Source of the DNA: Psilocybe azurescens
Lineage: Eukaryota > Basidiomycota > Agaricomycetes > Agaricales > Agrocybaceae
NCBI GenBank assembly: GCA_023853785.1
Contig: JAJIRX010000265.1
Span: 21,672-85,671, forward strand
Direction: 5' to 3'
Length of the DNA: 64,000 nucleotides
Shown here: one piece after another, positions 23,730-35,636 of the stretch
Numbering within the stretch: the stretch's first letter is position 1
Layout: each line of letters begins with the position of its first letter
Translations under genes and position numbers: made by a program
The notes under the pieces: generated by a model
What the model saw: the letters and a program-made list of their open reading frames with translations, nothing else
What the model was told of the DNA's origin: nothing
The model's database searches: none

Positions 23730-26348
23730 ATGTTTAGATCTGCGAACAGGGTTTTCATAAGCGGGGGACATTTACAGAGCACCATCAGGGTACACCGTTC
23801 AGCGTCCGTGGTATGTCCATTTCCTGGCTTCGACTGATATCGCCTACCACTCAATTCATGTTCCTGGCAGCGATAGATCGGCTGATCGAGGCAGCATCTC
23901 TCGGGGCACTCTATAACTCAGGGGGAGCGATTCGACCCTCCCAAATGCCACCCAAAAACTCGTACCGCCGTCCTTCAGAAGCTCATGCATTGGTTTATTG
24001 GGGAGTTTGGATTGGATAACTTGGTGCTTTGGCTGTATGGTCCAGCAGGGGCAGGGAAATCGGCAATCGCCCAGACTTTCGCAGAACAATGTGCCGCCAA
24101 AAATGGCCTTCTCGCTAGTTTCTTTTTCTCTAGGTTAGGCCTCGGGCAAAACAGCGAAAAGACTTTTGTGGCAACGTTGGCTTATCAATTATGGTTACAC
24201 ATTCTTGAATTCCGGCCAATAGTCGAGGCAGCTATCAATAACAATCCGGGTATCTTTCAGCTCAATTTCGATACACAATTTCGCACATTGTTCCTCGATC
24301 CCCTCCTCCAGCTTTCCAGCGCCGGGCGCTTCACATCTGCAACGCCATTTCCAAACCTAATCATCATAGATGGTCTCGACGAATGCTATGGAGCGGACAT
24401 TCAGAACACCATTTTAAATATCATCTCGAATGCACTCCAACAACATCGTTCGGCTCTCCCCTTCAGATTTCTCATTGCCAGCAGACCAGAGTATCATCTC
24501 ACCACATCATTTTCTGTCGATCCTCTCCACAGTCTGACTTTTTGTCTTGTACTTGACGACACATACCAGCCACACAAGGATATCAGGCTATATCTGAAAG
24601 ACTCGTTTCGTGACATACGAGAGACGCACATCATGCGCACCCATCTTCCGGATACATGGCCATCGGAGGAAGCCATCGCCAAATTGGTCGTAAAATCATC
24701 AGGCCAATTTATCTATGCAGCCACGGTCATCAGATATATATCCTCTGCTCGACATAATCCCCTGGATCGCCTTAAAGTCATTCAAGGCCTCCTTCCGGTC
24801 AATGACGATAGGCCCTATGCGCGACTTGATGCTCTATATATCAATATCCTTTCTGAGGTGGAAGATGTGAAGGCAGTCTTGCGAATTATAGGGTTGGCTT
24901 TGGTATTGACCAAAATTAAGTATCGTTCCATTGAACCTCTGGCAATCAATAATCTGGAGAAGTTTATGCAACTTACCCCGGGAACTATTCAGCTTCTACT
25001 CATTGATATATTGTCAGTTGTGGATGCCTCAGATAACAACAAGCCCATCAAATTTCTTCATGCCTCGTTCAGTGACTTCCTCGTTGATCCAACCCGATCT
25101 TGTCAATTTTTCATTGATCCCAGTAAAAGGCATGAGGAAGCTGCCCTTTCTGTATTTCTGCCATTCAATGTAAGCGTTGGTCTCTCCCTTACAAATAATT
25201 TCTGAGCTTTGGTTTATTTCATATATAGCACTTGACATGGCGACACCTCTGCCAAGTCTTGCATACCAGTCACTCTCGGGTCATCTTCGACTGGCAGGCC
25301 CTCTGCTTGACAACACCACTCTTCGGGAGAAGGTTTTCAAGGTGCCCCATGTTCAGCACTGGGAAAATTATGCGCTCGCATCAAGGGATAAACCTTTCAG
25401 ATATCACAGCTCTTCAAGTGGGGATCCTGCAAAGTTTCTACAGTTTCTGCAAACATCGGTATGTCTACTTTTTTAATGATATTAGAATCAATGTATTTTG
25501 ACTCTAAACCAAGCAATTCAGGGAAACGAATGAGCTCTATCTCCACCATCGAGGCATCTTGGATCAAAAATTATGCGCAGACCTGGCATTGATTCCCATG
25601 AGCCCTTGTCTGGCTTTTTTGGACTGCTGTCTGTGCCGGTGGGATACTCGAATATAATCGAATAGTCTCTTTGCAGACATTTTGGGCTCTGTCATATTCA
25701 TTAGCACCTGATGGCTCGGCTTGTGTGCCCCGTTTCCTCTTTTCTGCATCATCCGATCAAATTGAGATGGGCAGTAGCCGGCGACGACCTACAGGGAACA
25801 GAGTTTACGCCATAACTAGTACCCCATATCGACGAATGGTGACGGAATTTCTAAATGATCCGTCACGGGCAGGACCTCACGCTGTTGATCAATCAACATA
25901 TACTATGGCTGCGGTGTTCACGGTTGAATTCGCAGTCAGGGCTTGGGATGGGACAAAGTCCATTTCTCCGCACCCGTATCAGGACGAACAGTGGGACTTC
26001 ATCTGGGATGCTTTTGCATTCATGCTGTCGAAGGCCGGGGATTCGGTTGAGCTAGTCAATGTGCTCGGCCTTGGGGACCTTACCTTCAATCTAGGAAGAC
26101 CAAACACCAATGTACGCCATCGGGTACAGACCCTATTTGGAGCAGTCCGCAACTATTTGCTGAAATTCAAAGGGTCTAGTCCTTCACCATTCACACTCAT
26201 CATCAACTGGACAGAATATCCAAGTGACTATGTTTATAAAATTTTCACGGCTGATTACCAAGATAATAGCAGCATGAGACACCGAATTATTCACGTCGAT
26301 GAATCCATTCTTTCGAGCGACGAGGATGTGCAGGAGCCCGCCCAGTGA
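23730..26348 (+). pseudogene. NACHT NTPase, NLR-like, copy 2, two homopolymer frameshifts
   Basis: Same exon plan as copy 1: exon 1 23730-23810, intron 23811-23870, exon 2 from 23871, introns 25170-25228 and 25459-25521, stop near 26348. The uninterrupted stretch 23985-25205 holds GPAGAGKSAI (about 24043), IIIDGLDEC (about 24361) and FLIASRPE. Lesions are an extra G in a G5 run at 23921-23925, before the P-loop, and an extra T in the T6 run near 25615 (LAFW region). The last intron's 3' junction is also out of frame. As in copy 1, exon 1 and exon 2 are one base out of phase. Apart from these, coding sequence is preserved to the conserved C-terminus (HVDESILSSDEDVQEP). It may be a recent pseudogene, or a functional gene with assembly errors in homopolymers. 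Confidence 0.9.
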
Positions 26349-28100
26349 AAGTGCTCGGTCATACAAGATTGCATACTTTGGGCGTGCATGTATATTCGAA
26401 GGGTACTATGTCATTAACGTGAAAGGAAGATGCACAAGCATAGATAATAGAATGTCCCACTATGTGGTGAAACTAATAATAATATTTGATCCCTCTGAAA
26501 CGGACAGAGGCACTGAAACCATGGTTTACGGATAGATGTTGACATCAATAAGCTGAAGAGTAGCCTCCGCTTTAATCATCTGGTTCACATATATGCGACC
26601 GTACATTTATTTCCACACAGCACTAACCTCGAATCAATGATCACCATTCAGACAGAAGGCTGGTGGCTGAAGGCTGATATGCTCGGTCTCTTCCTCTCCT
26701 CTCCTCTCCTCTTCAAAGTCACGCCAAGGTTACTTGTATCACATCCGCAAGTATTCAATCAACGAAACAATATATTATATTTCTTCAAATCTATTGAACC
26801 TAAAAAGGTTTCCGATGCCCTAAACTTTTGCTATATAGCTATGTATGTATAAATTTTATCTAGAGTACAGTACCCATACGAAAAATGCTCCCGGCTCGTT
26901 TCTGTCGGTTGCGTGACTGCCTGCTTGTATGTAAAGATGTGGGTCGTTATCATGTATTGAAATTTAATAATATCATCGTCATTGTGTTCCCTCGAGTCAA
27001 ATCCCAAACCGGCGTCGGTTCTAGCTTCTGGATGAGATCGTCAGTTCACCAAGAGCCAACGGCAAGCGTAAGAGACAAGATAAAGCATGATACATGTGCG
27101 GGGTGGTGGATTTAAGCTAAGCATGAGTGTGGGCGTGCATAGGACGTACAGTAGGGTGTCTTCGGCGTCGTAGAGACACAAAAACATCGATATGGCATTG
27201 ATTGGAAGGAAGGGGTTGTTGCAGTCGTTTTATCTGTTCGGTATTTCTTCTTTTCGTATTTTCAAGGGATATACTAGAACCCAAATCCATAAATTGAAAA
27301 AGCAAATCATAATCACAAAGGTCTCACAAGTCGGCCAAAAAAGGAATAAATACCAAATACCCAGCATTTGACTCAAACTCCGTCCATAGACCGGAGGAGC
27401 AACGCAGAGGGTATCATCGCTTTTATTCGGTACACGGGCTCGCATGTAGTAGTAGAAAAAATGAGAATAATAACCAGAACAACACGCAGCACGCATTCGC
27501 ATACAAACCGAAACCCCAATCGGGATGACTCGAGAAGCCAAAAAATCTACTCCAGGTACAGGCTGCGACAGCACGGCGGGGCGCCATACAGTTAAGAAAC
27601 GCGGGCGTGCGGGCGCGTACACGCAATGGACTCGGACGCCAACTCAAGGCAGAGGATTGTAGTAATGATGAATAGAGGAAAGAAAGGTGATTGGAGGAAT
27701 AGATGGATGGATGGATGGATGGTGTGCTCCAATACGTATGATGCTTTCGGGTGCTGCGTTGGTGGGTTGAGAGCTGAAAAGAAAGAAAAAAAGTGAAGAT
27801 GAAGATGAAGGTGAAGGTGAGAGGTAGTGGAAAAACAGGCAGTGGAGAATAATCGATAAATGATGGAAGGGAAGGTAAAAGTGAGAAGAGAATTGAAGGG
27901 TGTAAAAGTTGAAATTTGAAAATAAAAAGGAGGATTGAGAACAAAGTGAAAGAGTAGAGGGAGGAGTGGGGGGTGGGATGTCAGATGTCCGAAAGGAAAG
28001 GGATAAGCGGGAGCAGGGAGGATGTGAACGTGAACGTGAACATAAAGTTCGTTCGCTGGATTATGCTAATACTCATAAGTAGAGAATGGATGCCAAGGTG
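26349..28100. repeat. array blocks A and B, copy 3 (non-coding)
   Basis: Same anchors as the other copies: CAACGAAACAATATATTA (about 26760), AGAGTACAGTACCCATACG (about 26863), CACCAAGAGCCAACGGC (about 27046), CTCCGTCCATAGACCGG (about 27379, with a 16-bp deletion of the TTACGGAG part). A (GGAT)n tract lies at about 27702-27720 and a GAAGATGAAGATGAAGGTGAAGG tract at about 27797. No gene is seen. Confidence 0.65.
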
Positions 28101-28144
28101 CTCTAGGGTTAGGGTTACGATGACCAAAGGTATTTGTTCATCTC

Positions 28145-28755
28145 ACAATTCATTCTTGTGATAAACTGACTTGTAAATTGTCGCAGAGCGTGTTGTACGG
28201 CAGCCAGCAACTTTTTTAGCACACGGTGAATGGATGTTGGGGAGGATTAGCGCTGTAGGGGAGGCTGAGGCTTCGGGCTTCGGTTGGTGATAGTTATGTA
28301 TGGACTGTGATGCGGCGATAGATAGACTGGTTACGCCCTCCATTGCCCTTCGGTTTTATTATCTCTACAACAACAAGCGAGACAAAAACCAACAGAAAAG
28401 AGCTTCATACGCCTGCACGATCCAGTCGCCTGGCATTTCCTGATACGACACAGTGAGGATGTTCACCATATCTTGTCCACATCTGAAGAGAAGGAATCTG
28501 TAGTGAGGTTGCACGAACGGGTGAGGAGGAAGTATGTCGATTACAGAGCCGTTGACTCCAGGAGATGTGCTATCGGTACGGTGTCAGTGATTTCAAACTG
28601 GTCCGTTGAGGATGAACAACGTACACGTTAAAGCTGACGGCTGCTGGGACGACAATTGGAATGGTTCCAGGACTCTCACCAGACCTTTGGAGAACAGATA
28701 AAGTAGCGATGGCGATAGTGAGAAGAGTGGCAGCATATGCGAAGAGGTTGAACAT
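28145..28755 (-). CDS. small secreted-protein gene H, copy 2
   Basis: Exon 1 (28755-28625) encodes a signal peptide (MFNLFAYAATLLTIAIATLS), then SPGTIPIVVPAAVSFN. Donor GTACGT is at 28624. Exon 2 (about 28557-28415) reads VIDILPPHPFVQPHYRFLLF and continues RCGQDMVNILTVSYQEMPGD and WIVQAY without a break, longer than in copy 1. A donor GTATGA and a third Ser/Pro-rich exon (about 28343-28180, NYHQPKPEASAS) follow. The acceptor expected before exon 2 reads CGG where copy 1 has CAG, so splicing may be affected. A hydrophobic leader followed by a short mature chain suggests a secreted effector-like or cell-surface protein; no named family is recognised. Confidence 0.45.
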
Positions 28756-28759
28756 AATT

Positions 28760-29340
28760 TGGGATGATTTTTCTTCTCTAAAACGTGTCTGCCTTTATAC
28801 AAAAGTCGCATGTGGTGTTGATCGATGGGAAGATCTGGTCCGTGTCCTCTTCCTATGAGGGTGAACCCGGAAATGATGGTCAAACCGACTCTGCTTGATG
28901 TTGTGTACTTGTGCTTTTGGTGGGGAGATTAAGGTGTCGACGGATGGATAGTCAATAATGGATATGGAATGTTTACCCCAACGTATGTGCTAGAAAATTT
29001 TGCCTGAATTTGTGCGTCCATATGCCTAAGTCCACCAGGCTCACAGTACACTCGTGGTCTAGAGGTACCAGAGCGAGAAAGAAGAAAGGATGAGAAAGGA
29101 TGATCGGTGAATCTGCCGCCACAGACGCCGCCACACGCCGAGTTAAAACTCACAACACCGTCTAATTTTAGAAACACTTTGCAGATAATTACAAAAGAGC
29201 CATGTAAAATAACTACTATTAGGTCATTTTTGTCTAGAAAGGAAGAAGACAACGTATTTTTGGTCCAGAGGGGAGGAATATCGCGGAATTCTTCAACATA
29301 CATGTAAGAGTATACACACATAATGGGCTGTACATTGCAC
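28760..29340. other. stretch without a recognisable gene
   Basis: The minus-strand frame 29321-28929 is open for about 130 codons but shows no domain, no splice structure and no counterpart next to gene H copy 1. I see nothing else in this interval. Confidence 0.4.
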
Positions 29341-30280
29341 GCAGCAATGACCTTGATTCAGACACCCTTCTTTGAGTCTTCTCAGCCTCCTCTCCTCAAC
29401 CTTGCCTTAATGTTCATATTGCACGCATCGAGCATCCAAATTCTAATCCACGGGCCGTTGGTCCAGAAAGAGATCATCGTTACCTCACACAGACCAGGCA
29501 CGGCAAGATAGCAGGAGGCCAGTGGTGGTATAAGTATGTGTGTGAGTGTGGGAGGAATAATCGTGAATATATCGAGATCATGGGTGCAGCGCATAGCGTA
29601 TAGGCAGGTAAGGGATAAAAAGCGAGCGTAGAGAGATCCACCGTGCAATTCGAGTCAAAATATGGAACGGAGGAGATCGGTAGTAGTGGTGATGTTGTAA
29701 GTTTGGGGTAAGGGCGGGTACCATGAAGCAAAAAGAACACTTAATAAAAGAGAACAGTGAGTATACAGCAGAAAGGCAAATGAAAATAAACTCTAACGGG
29801 ACGCACCGCGTAACTGAGCAAGAGGGCTTGTAAATCAAATAAACACCGTACTTATGCTACAATCAACTAATACGCCACCAAGGTAGAGGACAGAGGATGT
29901 GAGGCAAAGGAGACAATATTTAAATCTGGTTCCGAATCCAGTCCAACTTGGATGGTAGGTTGCGGCGTATGGCGCTTTACTGCATGTGTTATTTGGCGGG
30001 TTGTAGTGTAAAATTAGGTAGAGCAGAAATGCGGATGTATAATGTGGGCGGCACCAGCGGCGTTGGAATGGTGCTGTGGGGACAATTGAGAGTGGCAGAG
30101 GAGGGCGAGGATAGGATGGGCCGCTCAGACGACCAAGAGAGCGGCCCCTACTGTCTTATCTTATCTTTACAACTTTTCACGACTGCGATCAGATCAACGT
30201 CTCGACGTCACGTGTCAACGCCACCATCTCTGCCACTATGGTTTCCATTTTAATTTATCCAAACCCCAAGCCTGAACAGC
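29340..30280. repeat. older, diverged A/B block, second copy
   Basis: Begins with a match to the start of block A (CAATGACC..GATTCAGAC, compare TCAGTGATCACCATTCAGAC), includes GTGCAGCGCATAGCGTATAGG (about 29584) and ends with the 29930-30135 segment shared with 18940-19150. Same position in unit 3 (after gene H, before gene C and SEC61) as the first older copy in unit 2. Confidence 0.5.
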
Positions 30281-30309
30281 AAATGCAGCTACCAGCCTGT
30301 GCCTCACCA

Positions 30310-30650
30310 CCCTCTACCCACGCACACGTCCTCAGCCACGCACACGTCCTTAGCCGCACCCACTATGCGACCCTCAAAGAACTGCAGATCAAGCTTCGCC
30401 TCCGGCACATCCTGCAACCTCAACAAGCCATGAACGTCACACAGGCAGCGTCATTCACCATCCCAGCTCTACACCGCTTCTCGACGCTGTATGTGACCAT
30501 GTGGTAGAGGTACGCGAGCATTTTAAGGTCCGAGGACGCGATGCGCTGGCGTGTGGCGAGTACGAGTACGAGTGGGCATTGGACGAAGACGACGACGACG
30601 AAGGATGTAAGGGAGAGGGAAATAGGGCTTAACTGCGACAGGCATAGGGA
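30310..30650 (-). pseudogene. gene C fragment, copy 3
   Basis: The minus strand contains the conserved IASSDLKMLAYLYHMVTY stretch (about 30545-30490) that corresponds to LKVLAYLYRM in copy 1 and LKVLVYLYRT in copy 4. The rest of the gene is missing: the acidic middle region and the N-terminal hydrophobic segment are deleted. Confidence 0.45.
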
Positions 30651-30667
30651 TACGCGACGGCTCGGGC

Positions 30668-32268
30668 TTGAGCGTTCGATTTCTTAACCTCGTCCGGCCT
30701 TTCTCACCCATATTACCACAAGTTTCCTCACCCGATCGTAAAGTACGTTTCCTTTTGTTGAACCCCACACAACACTCACTGACTCCCATATCAAAAGGTC
30801 CCACTCAACCAAAAAGTACTATGGACGGCGGTAACATTCCTCATCCTTCCTGGTGTACTCGCAAGTTCCTCTGTACGGTATTATGTCCTCCGACTCCTCC
30901 GACACGCTCTACTTGATGCGCGTCATCCTGGCCTCTAACCGCGGAACGCTCACGGAACTCGGTATCGCGCCTATTATCATTCCAGGAATGATCATGCAGC
31001 ATTTGGCCGGTGCGAACCTTATTGATATGGATTTCAGTCTTGAGGAGGATCAGGCGTTGTTGAATGGTGCTCAGAAACGTGAGTGTAGTGTCGTCTTGTG
31101 TCGTGTACATTCCAACCCTTCTCCACCCGCACCCTTTTCTTTCTTTTCTTCAATCTCCTCATCATCCGTATATGCATACGCGCAAAGGACACATACTGAC
31201 TAAACTTTCGCAGTCTTCACTCTCATCATCGCGCTCGGCCAAGCGACCGTCTACGTGTTCACAGAGCTGTACGGCCAGTCGTCCGACCTCGGGGCCGGGG
31301 TCTGCCTGTTGCTCGTTGTTCAGCTCATCGTTGCCGCTCTCATCGTCATCCTCCTGGATGAGTTTCTGCAGAAGGGGTACGGTCTCGGGATCGGGCATCA
31401 ACCTGTTCATCGTGACGAACATTGTGTCGCAGATACTGGCGACTGGGTTCACGCGGAACTTGTTATTTAAGGATTTGGGTCTTTGGGATGTTAGTTTTGT
31501 TTTTTCTTCTGAGGATGTTGTGATTTTGGCTGACGTGTTTGCACTGTTCTCTTTCTACTTGTTCCCCTCCCTGCCATCAGATCTGCACCCCGCCTCCGAC
31601 TCTCTGCAACTGCGCGCCACAGGCGGGATCGCATACTACATGTCCTTACCGCACGCTCTCAAAGAAGCTGTCTTAGACCTGATCCACAGCGCGATCTACA
31701 TCGCCTTCATGCTCAGTGCGTGTGCACTGTTTAGTAAGATGTGGATTGAGATCTGTGGGAGTGGGCCCGAGATGTGGCGAAGCGGTTGAAGGATTAGCAA
31801 ATGGTAAATTTTTTCTTCTTGCTCATTTGCGTTGGGTTTCCGGCCCCATTTCCACGTCCCCAATGCCACGCCACGCCCACACCACGTACCTATCCATCCT
31901 CTCTGTTTTTTTCTTCGCATATTTCCTCTATTCGTCTTTAAGCATTATTTAACCTGTAGGCTAACTCGCTCCCCACCAACCAGGTCATGGCCAGCCACCG
32001 CGAAGGCTCAATGTACAAGCAGCTGAAGTGGGTCATCCCGATGGCGGCTGCATTTGGCGGCGCGATCCTCGGCTTGCTCTCTGGCGGCGGACCTTTCTGG
32101 TGTGATTGGGAGCGGCACGGGGATCTTGATGGCTGTTACTATTATTTACATCTGTGAGTTTTTATCCTATTTTCGCCTCTTTTGGAGAGAGGATTGTCGT
32201 TGCTGGTTTAATTGGATCTTTTTTTTTGAATGTAGATCGGGAGATCGGCACGCACGAATCGGGCGGGC
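30668..32268 (+). pseudogene. SEC61-alpha-like pseudogene, copy 4 (S4)
   Basis: Exon a reads [20 protein letters not shown] with a TTG where the start would lie and donor GTACGT at 30743. Exon b (30798-31078) reads [13 protein letters not shown], gains one C near 30843, then continues [15 protein letters not shown] and [17 protein letters not shown] in the next frame. Exon c from 31214 reads [15 protein letters not shown] and [20 protein letters not shown], gains a G near 31386, and a deletion joins TNI to VSQILATGF. Exon d holds GGIAYYMSLPHALKEAVLD and ACALFSKMWIEI, then a shift. The penultimate exon (REGSMYKQLKWVIPMAAAF) is intact at its start, and the last exon is cut at ESGGPEMP. The TNI-VSQ deletion is near, but not identical to, the one in S2. 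Confidence 0.88.
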
Positions 32269-34784
32269 CTGAGATGCCTATATTTCTATTTCACATCCCT
32301 CTCCTTCTTTCCTTCCCTCTCCTTCCCCTTCTTCCTCGGTGAGAGCGTACTAAATCAGACCGTGATTGTGGTGGTGCGTGCGTGCGTGCGTGGGGGGGAG
32401 TGGTGGAGGATGGTGGATGGTTGGTGGATGGCAAGTGCGATATAATTCATAGTTCCGTTTGGTTGTTCGTGTTTATTGTCTGTATACAAAAAGAGTTATA
32501 GTTATGCGCCCGGGGTGTAAGTGGGTGTTTGGATCGTCGTTGCGTGGAGGGGGAATGAAAGGTGGGTGGATGAATGGGAACACAGATTGGGATTGGGAGA
32601 AATTTCACGATTGGGTATGTAGAGAAGGTGAAGGTGGTGTCTATTCGTATTCGTGTTTTGTGCGAAACGCTATGTCTTACGGTTACGGCCTATAATTCAT
32701 TACGTCCCTGCGTGCTTTGAGAGTGTTTTTTTTCTTTTTTTTTAAAAAAAGAAAACGGCTAGGGTTTACATTTTCATGAGGTACATAAGCAAGTTCGAAT
32801 ATGTTGGCGCTTGAAGCCTGAGGGAAAGAAAATCAGATTCAGTTGACTCGTTCTCTCAATTGTTTGCGTCGCGCGTTGTATTGTAGCCAAAGACACCGTT
32901 GCATGCTTGTTTCTCGTTGTACCGATCAAACACCCACTATCCCAACACCACCGGATCTGTGGTTCTCATAAGAGAACTTGATTCATGGGAGGAGACTAAA
33001 GATCGCATTATCCTCGATAATTTGTCTGAGACATACCTCCCGAATTCTCCCCTTCTACCTCTCAAATACGCACCTGCCAATTGGGCTACTGTATAACTAA
33101 ACTGAAAAGCTCAAATCATCGGGGAGCAACACCCCGTACGATCTCCTCTCCTCTCCTCATTACTCCACTCCTTCCCCGCCTCTCTTATATGCACGTGCCA
33201 TTCGCAGGTTTCAGCAGGCATGATGAATGAAATTGGCGAGAACCACGCCTCGAGACTCTGATGCTCGTGGGTTATCCCACGATTCTGACTCTAAACTCCC
33301 GTGGTATCGACCAGCTCTCTGTGCTTAGCCACCTGTCTTCTCTTTCCAAGCTATTTTCACCGAACGGCCTACATGTGGGCACCAAATTAAGCAACCCTAC
33401 AAATATATTACTTCAATCTACCGGCCCTAGAACATGTTCGTCATATATTCATATTGTAGGAAAAAACAACTTCTGGGCACATCACGTAGCACATAACCAC
33501 AGGTCGCTTCGAATAGTATTCACATTCGCCAGTCTCACCCATCGTAAGTATTCCAACCACTCTAAAAACCTTGCAACTCAAAACTTAAATCTCTCTGACC
33601 AGCTCAGGCTGTATTTTTTCATGTCATGCTTGATGTTCCAGAGTCCATACACGCTGTTGAGGAATTCCATTCCAGCAGGTACTTGCGACCCTACTCTCCT
33701 CGCACTCGTACTGATCCTGCGGCTGCCACGGCAAAGAAGCAACCTCACCCATCTACGGTTCTACTCATCAAATGATGCACTGACGTTCGTGGGTCCTCTG
33801 CACGCAGAACTCATCTTCAGCGCGCATCTGCTTCTTTGGTCGTAATTAGCTAAACGGAGCTTCATTGCACCATATTCTCATTTGCTGGCCACGAGCAGAC
33901 ATTCTTCCTCCGAATTTCGTATACCTTCTCAATCCCATGGACCAATTATTTACATCCCTACTCTTCTGTCCTAACTTTTCCTTTAGTTCCCTTTCTCTTG
34001 TCCCACTAAACAGTTATTCGATTTAATCCCACCAGGCGTTAAGTGGACTCACTAGATTTTACTTTCAAACATTGCTTCTTGGAGACTCGGGCCTCATGCT
34101 GCATGCGAGTCAGGCGGGGTAAATCCTTTTATACTCCAACACCTCCAAAGCATCAGCATCAGTCCATATGTGCTTTCCCTGCGCGATGTTAGTCATGAGG
34201 CGTATATGTTTGACCTTAAAATAACGGACAAGCTGTGCATGTCAGCCACAGCCGTTTCGAAACATCGTGAGAGTATTGTGGTTATTGGTGTGCGACAGCT
34301 TCCCCACTCAACTCCATACCACTCTCATCGTGCTTGTCCTACTCGTCTCTGTCGTTTACCCAGTTTCTTTCTGTTATAGTCTCTTATCCCCCATCTGAGA
34401 ACCAGAAATATAAGCACATCGTATCACCCCAGCAATAATATACCCCAGCCGCGTTCTCAATGCTCAGAACTTCGAACAATATCTCAAATAACTGGGAACC
34501 AATCAAATTTTTGTACGTGTCTTTCAGTGGCTTCCTTTCAATCCAACGCGGTCTCTGCATTTTGCTATTGACCGCAGCAAAAAAACATGAAGAAGCCGCA
34601 CATTTGTGTGTCGCTATTATCAGGTCGGGTAAGTAATTCCGTGTAGAATGAAGCCGCAGTGAGCATGCAGTTGCCGTGCTTATATATATAAATTAATCAA
34701 TTCCAAATATGAGTGATTGTCAATGCACGACCTGGGCGACGGATGCGTCATGAGACAAGACAGAGGGAGGCCGCTTATATAGAT
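32269..34784. repeat. array blocks E and F, copy 3
   Basis: Block E (32269-32900) carries a (GTGC)n tract at about 32376 and the GAGGTACATAAGCAAGTTC anchor at about 32777. Block F (about 32920-34480) carries ACCGAACGGCCTACATG (about 33358) and TTTGACCTTAAAATAACGG (about 34210). An open stretch of 194 codons, 33261-33845, lies in block F. It shares protein-like segments with 22535-22816 but has no recognised domain, so I list it as possible remnant coding sequence only. 34500-34784 matches 51460-51800, the NACHT copy 4 upstream region. Confidence 0.55.
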
Positions 34785-35636
34785 ACTGGTGGAGTAGGCC
34801 AATCCGGCCTACCCTAGCAACTCGTGTCTGGCAAAGCTCGGAATGCTCGTCGAGCAGCCACGCGGTATGGCGTTGCGGGCAAAGGCTCCATATTTCTCTG
34901 ACTACGAAAGCGCGCTAGCACACGAACCGTGCACAGCCGCTGATGAGATGCAGTACACTAGGGACGATCAAAGTTGAGCTGCAACTTTTGCTGCAGCTGC
35001 AGCTTGTGACTTTATGTAAGCACGCCCGTGGAACCCGCTTGCGAGTAGTGATAGCGATAAGGACAATCTCGAAGTCTAGGGTTATGTATAAAAGTCGAGG
35101 GTTTTATACCGCATGTAATTTACAGAGTAATTTACAGTAATTTATGACTTTTATACAACAGTCGGTGTAGTTTATGTATATAATGTAAATAAGTGTGGCA
35201 TGATTGACTGGTCCTGGGAAGACTGATCACTGAGGGAAAGAGGTGTTGAGGTCGAATTCATTTACAGGGTCTTGCATAATTATCTGCAGGTTGATGTTTC
35301 GCAAACAGCTGTTTGTATGTGTTAGCCGTGTACAAAAATAGTGCCTCATGACCAGATCTTTATCACAATGAGTCCACAACTTGCAGACCAGCTTCGACAG
35401 CGCATTATTCGCTGGCGGCTCACTGACAACAGTATTGAAAAAATATCACTTAGATTGCTGGTGGCGGCGTGGCGCCTTTGTAGCTTCAGATTCCGAAAAT
35501 GGCCTTGTACAAAAATGGAATGTTGAAGGAACTTGAAAGGAGAGAGATGTAGTGCGTGGTAGCATTTTGAATGAGGAGGGCAAGAGAATTGTCATTGTTC
35601 ATCGCTGTCGACGACAAGGAGGATGGCAGTCTGATG

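Noticed and set aside
28929..29321. Minus-strand frame of 130 codons
   Set aside because: No counterpart in unit 2, no domain, no splice signals; likely chance.
30853..31203. Start of an intact SEC61 gene in copy 4
   Set aside because: The frame reads the correct protein only because a one-base insertion at about 30843 breaks it from the true N-terminus; further frameshifts follow.
33261..33845. Plus-strand frame of 194 codons in block F copy 3
   Set aside because: Other F copies are broken at different points, no domain is recognisable and no start context or splice structure is supported; kept only as a note in the repeat entry.
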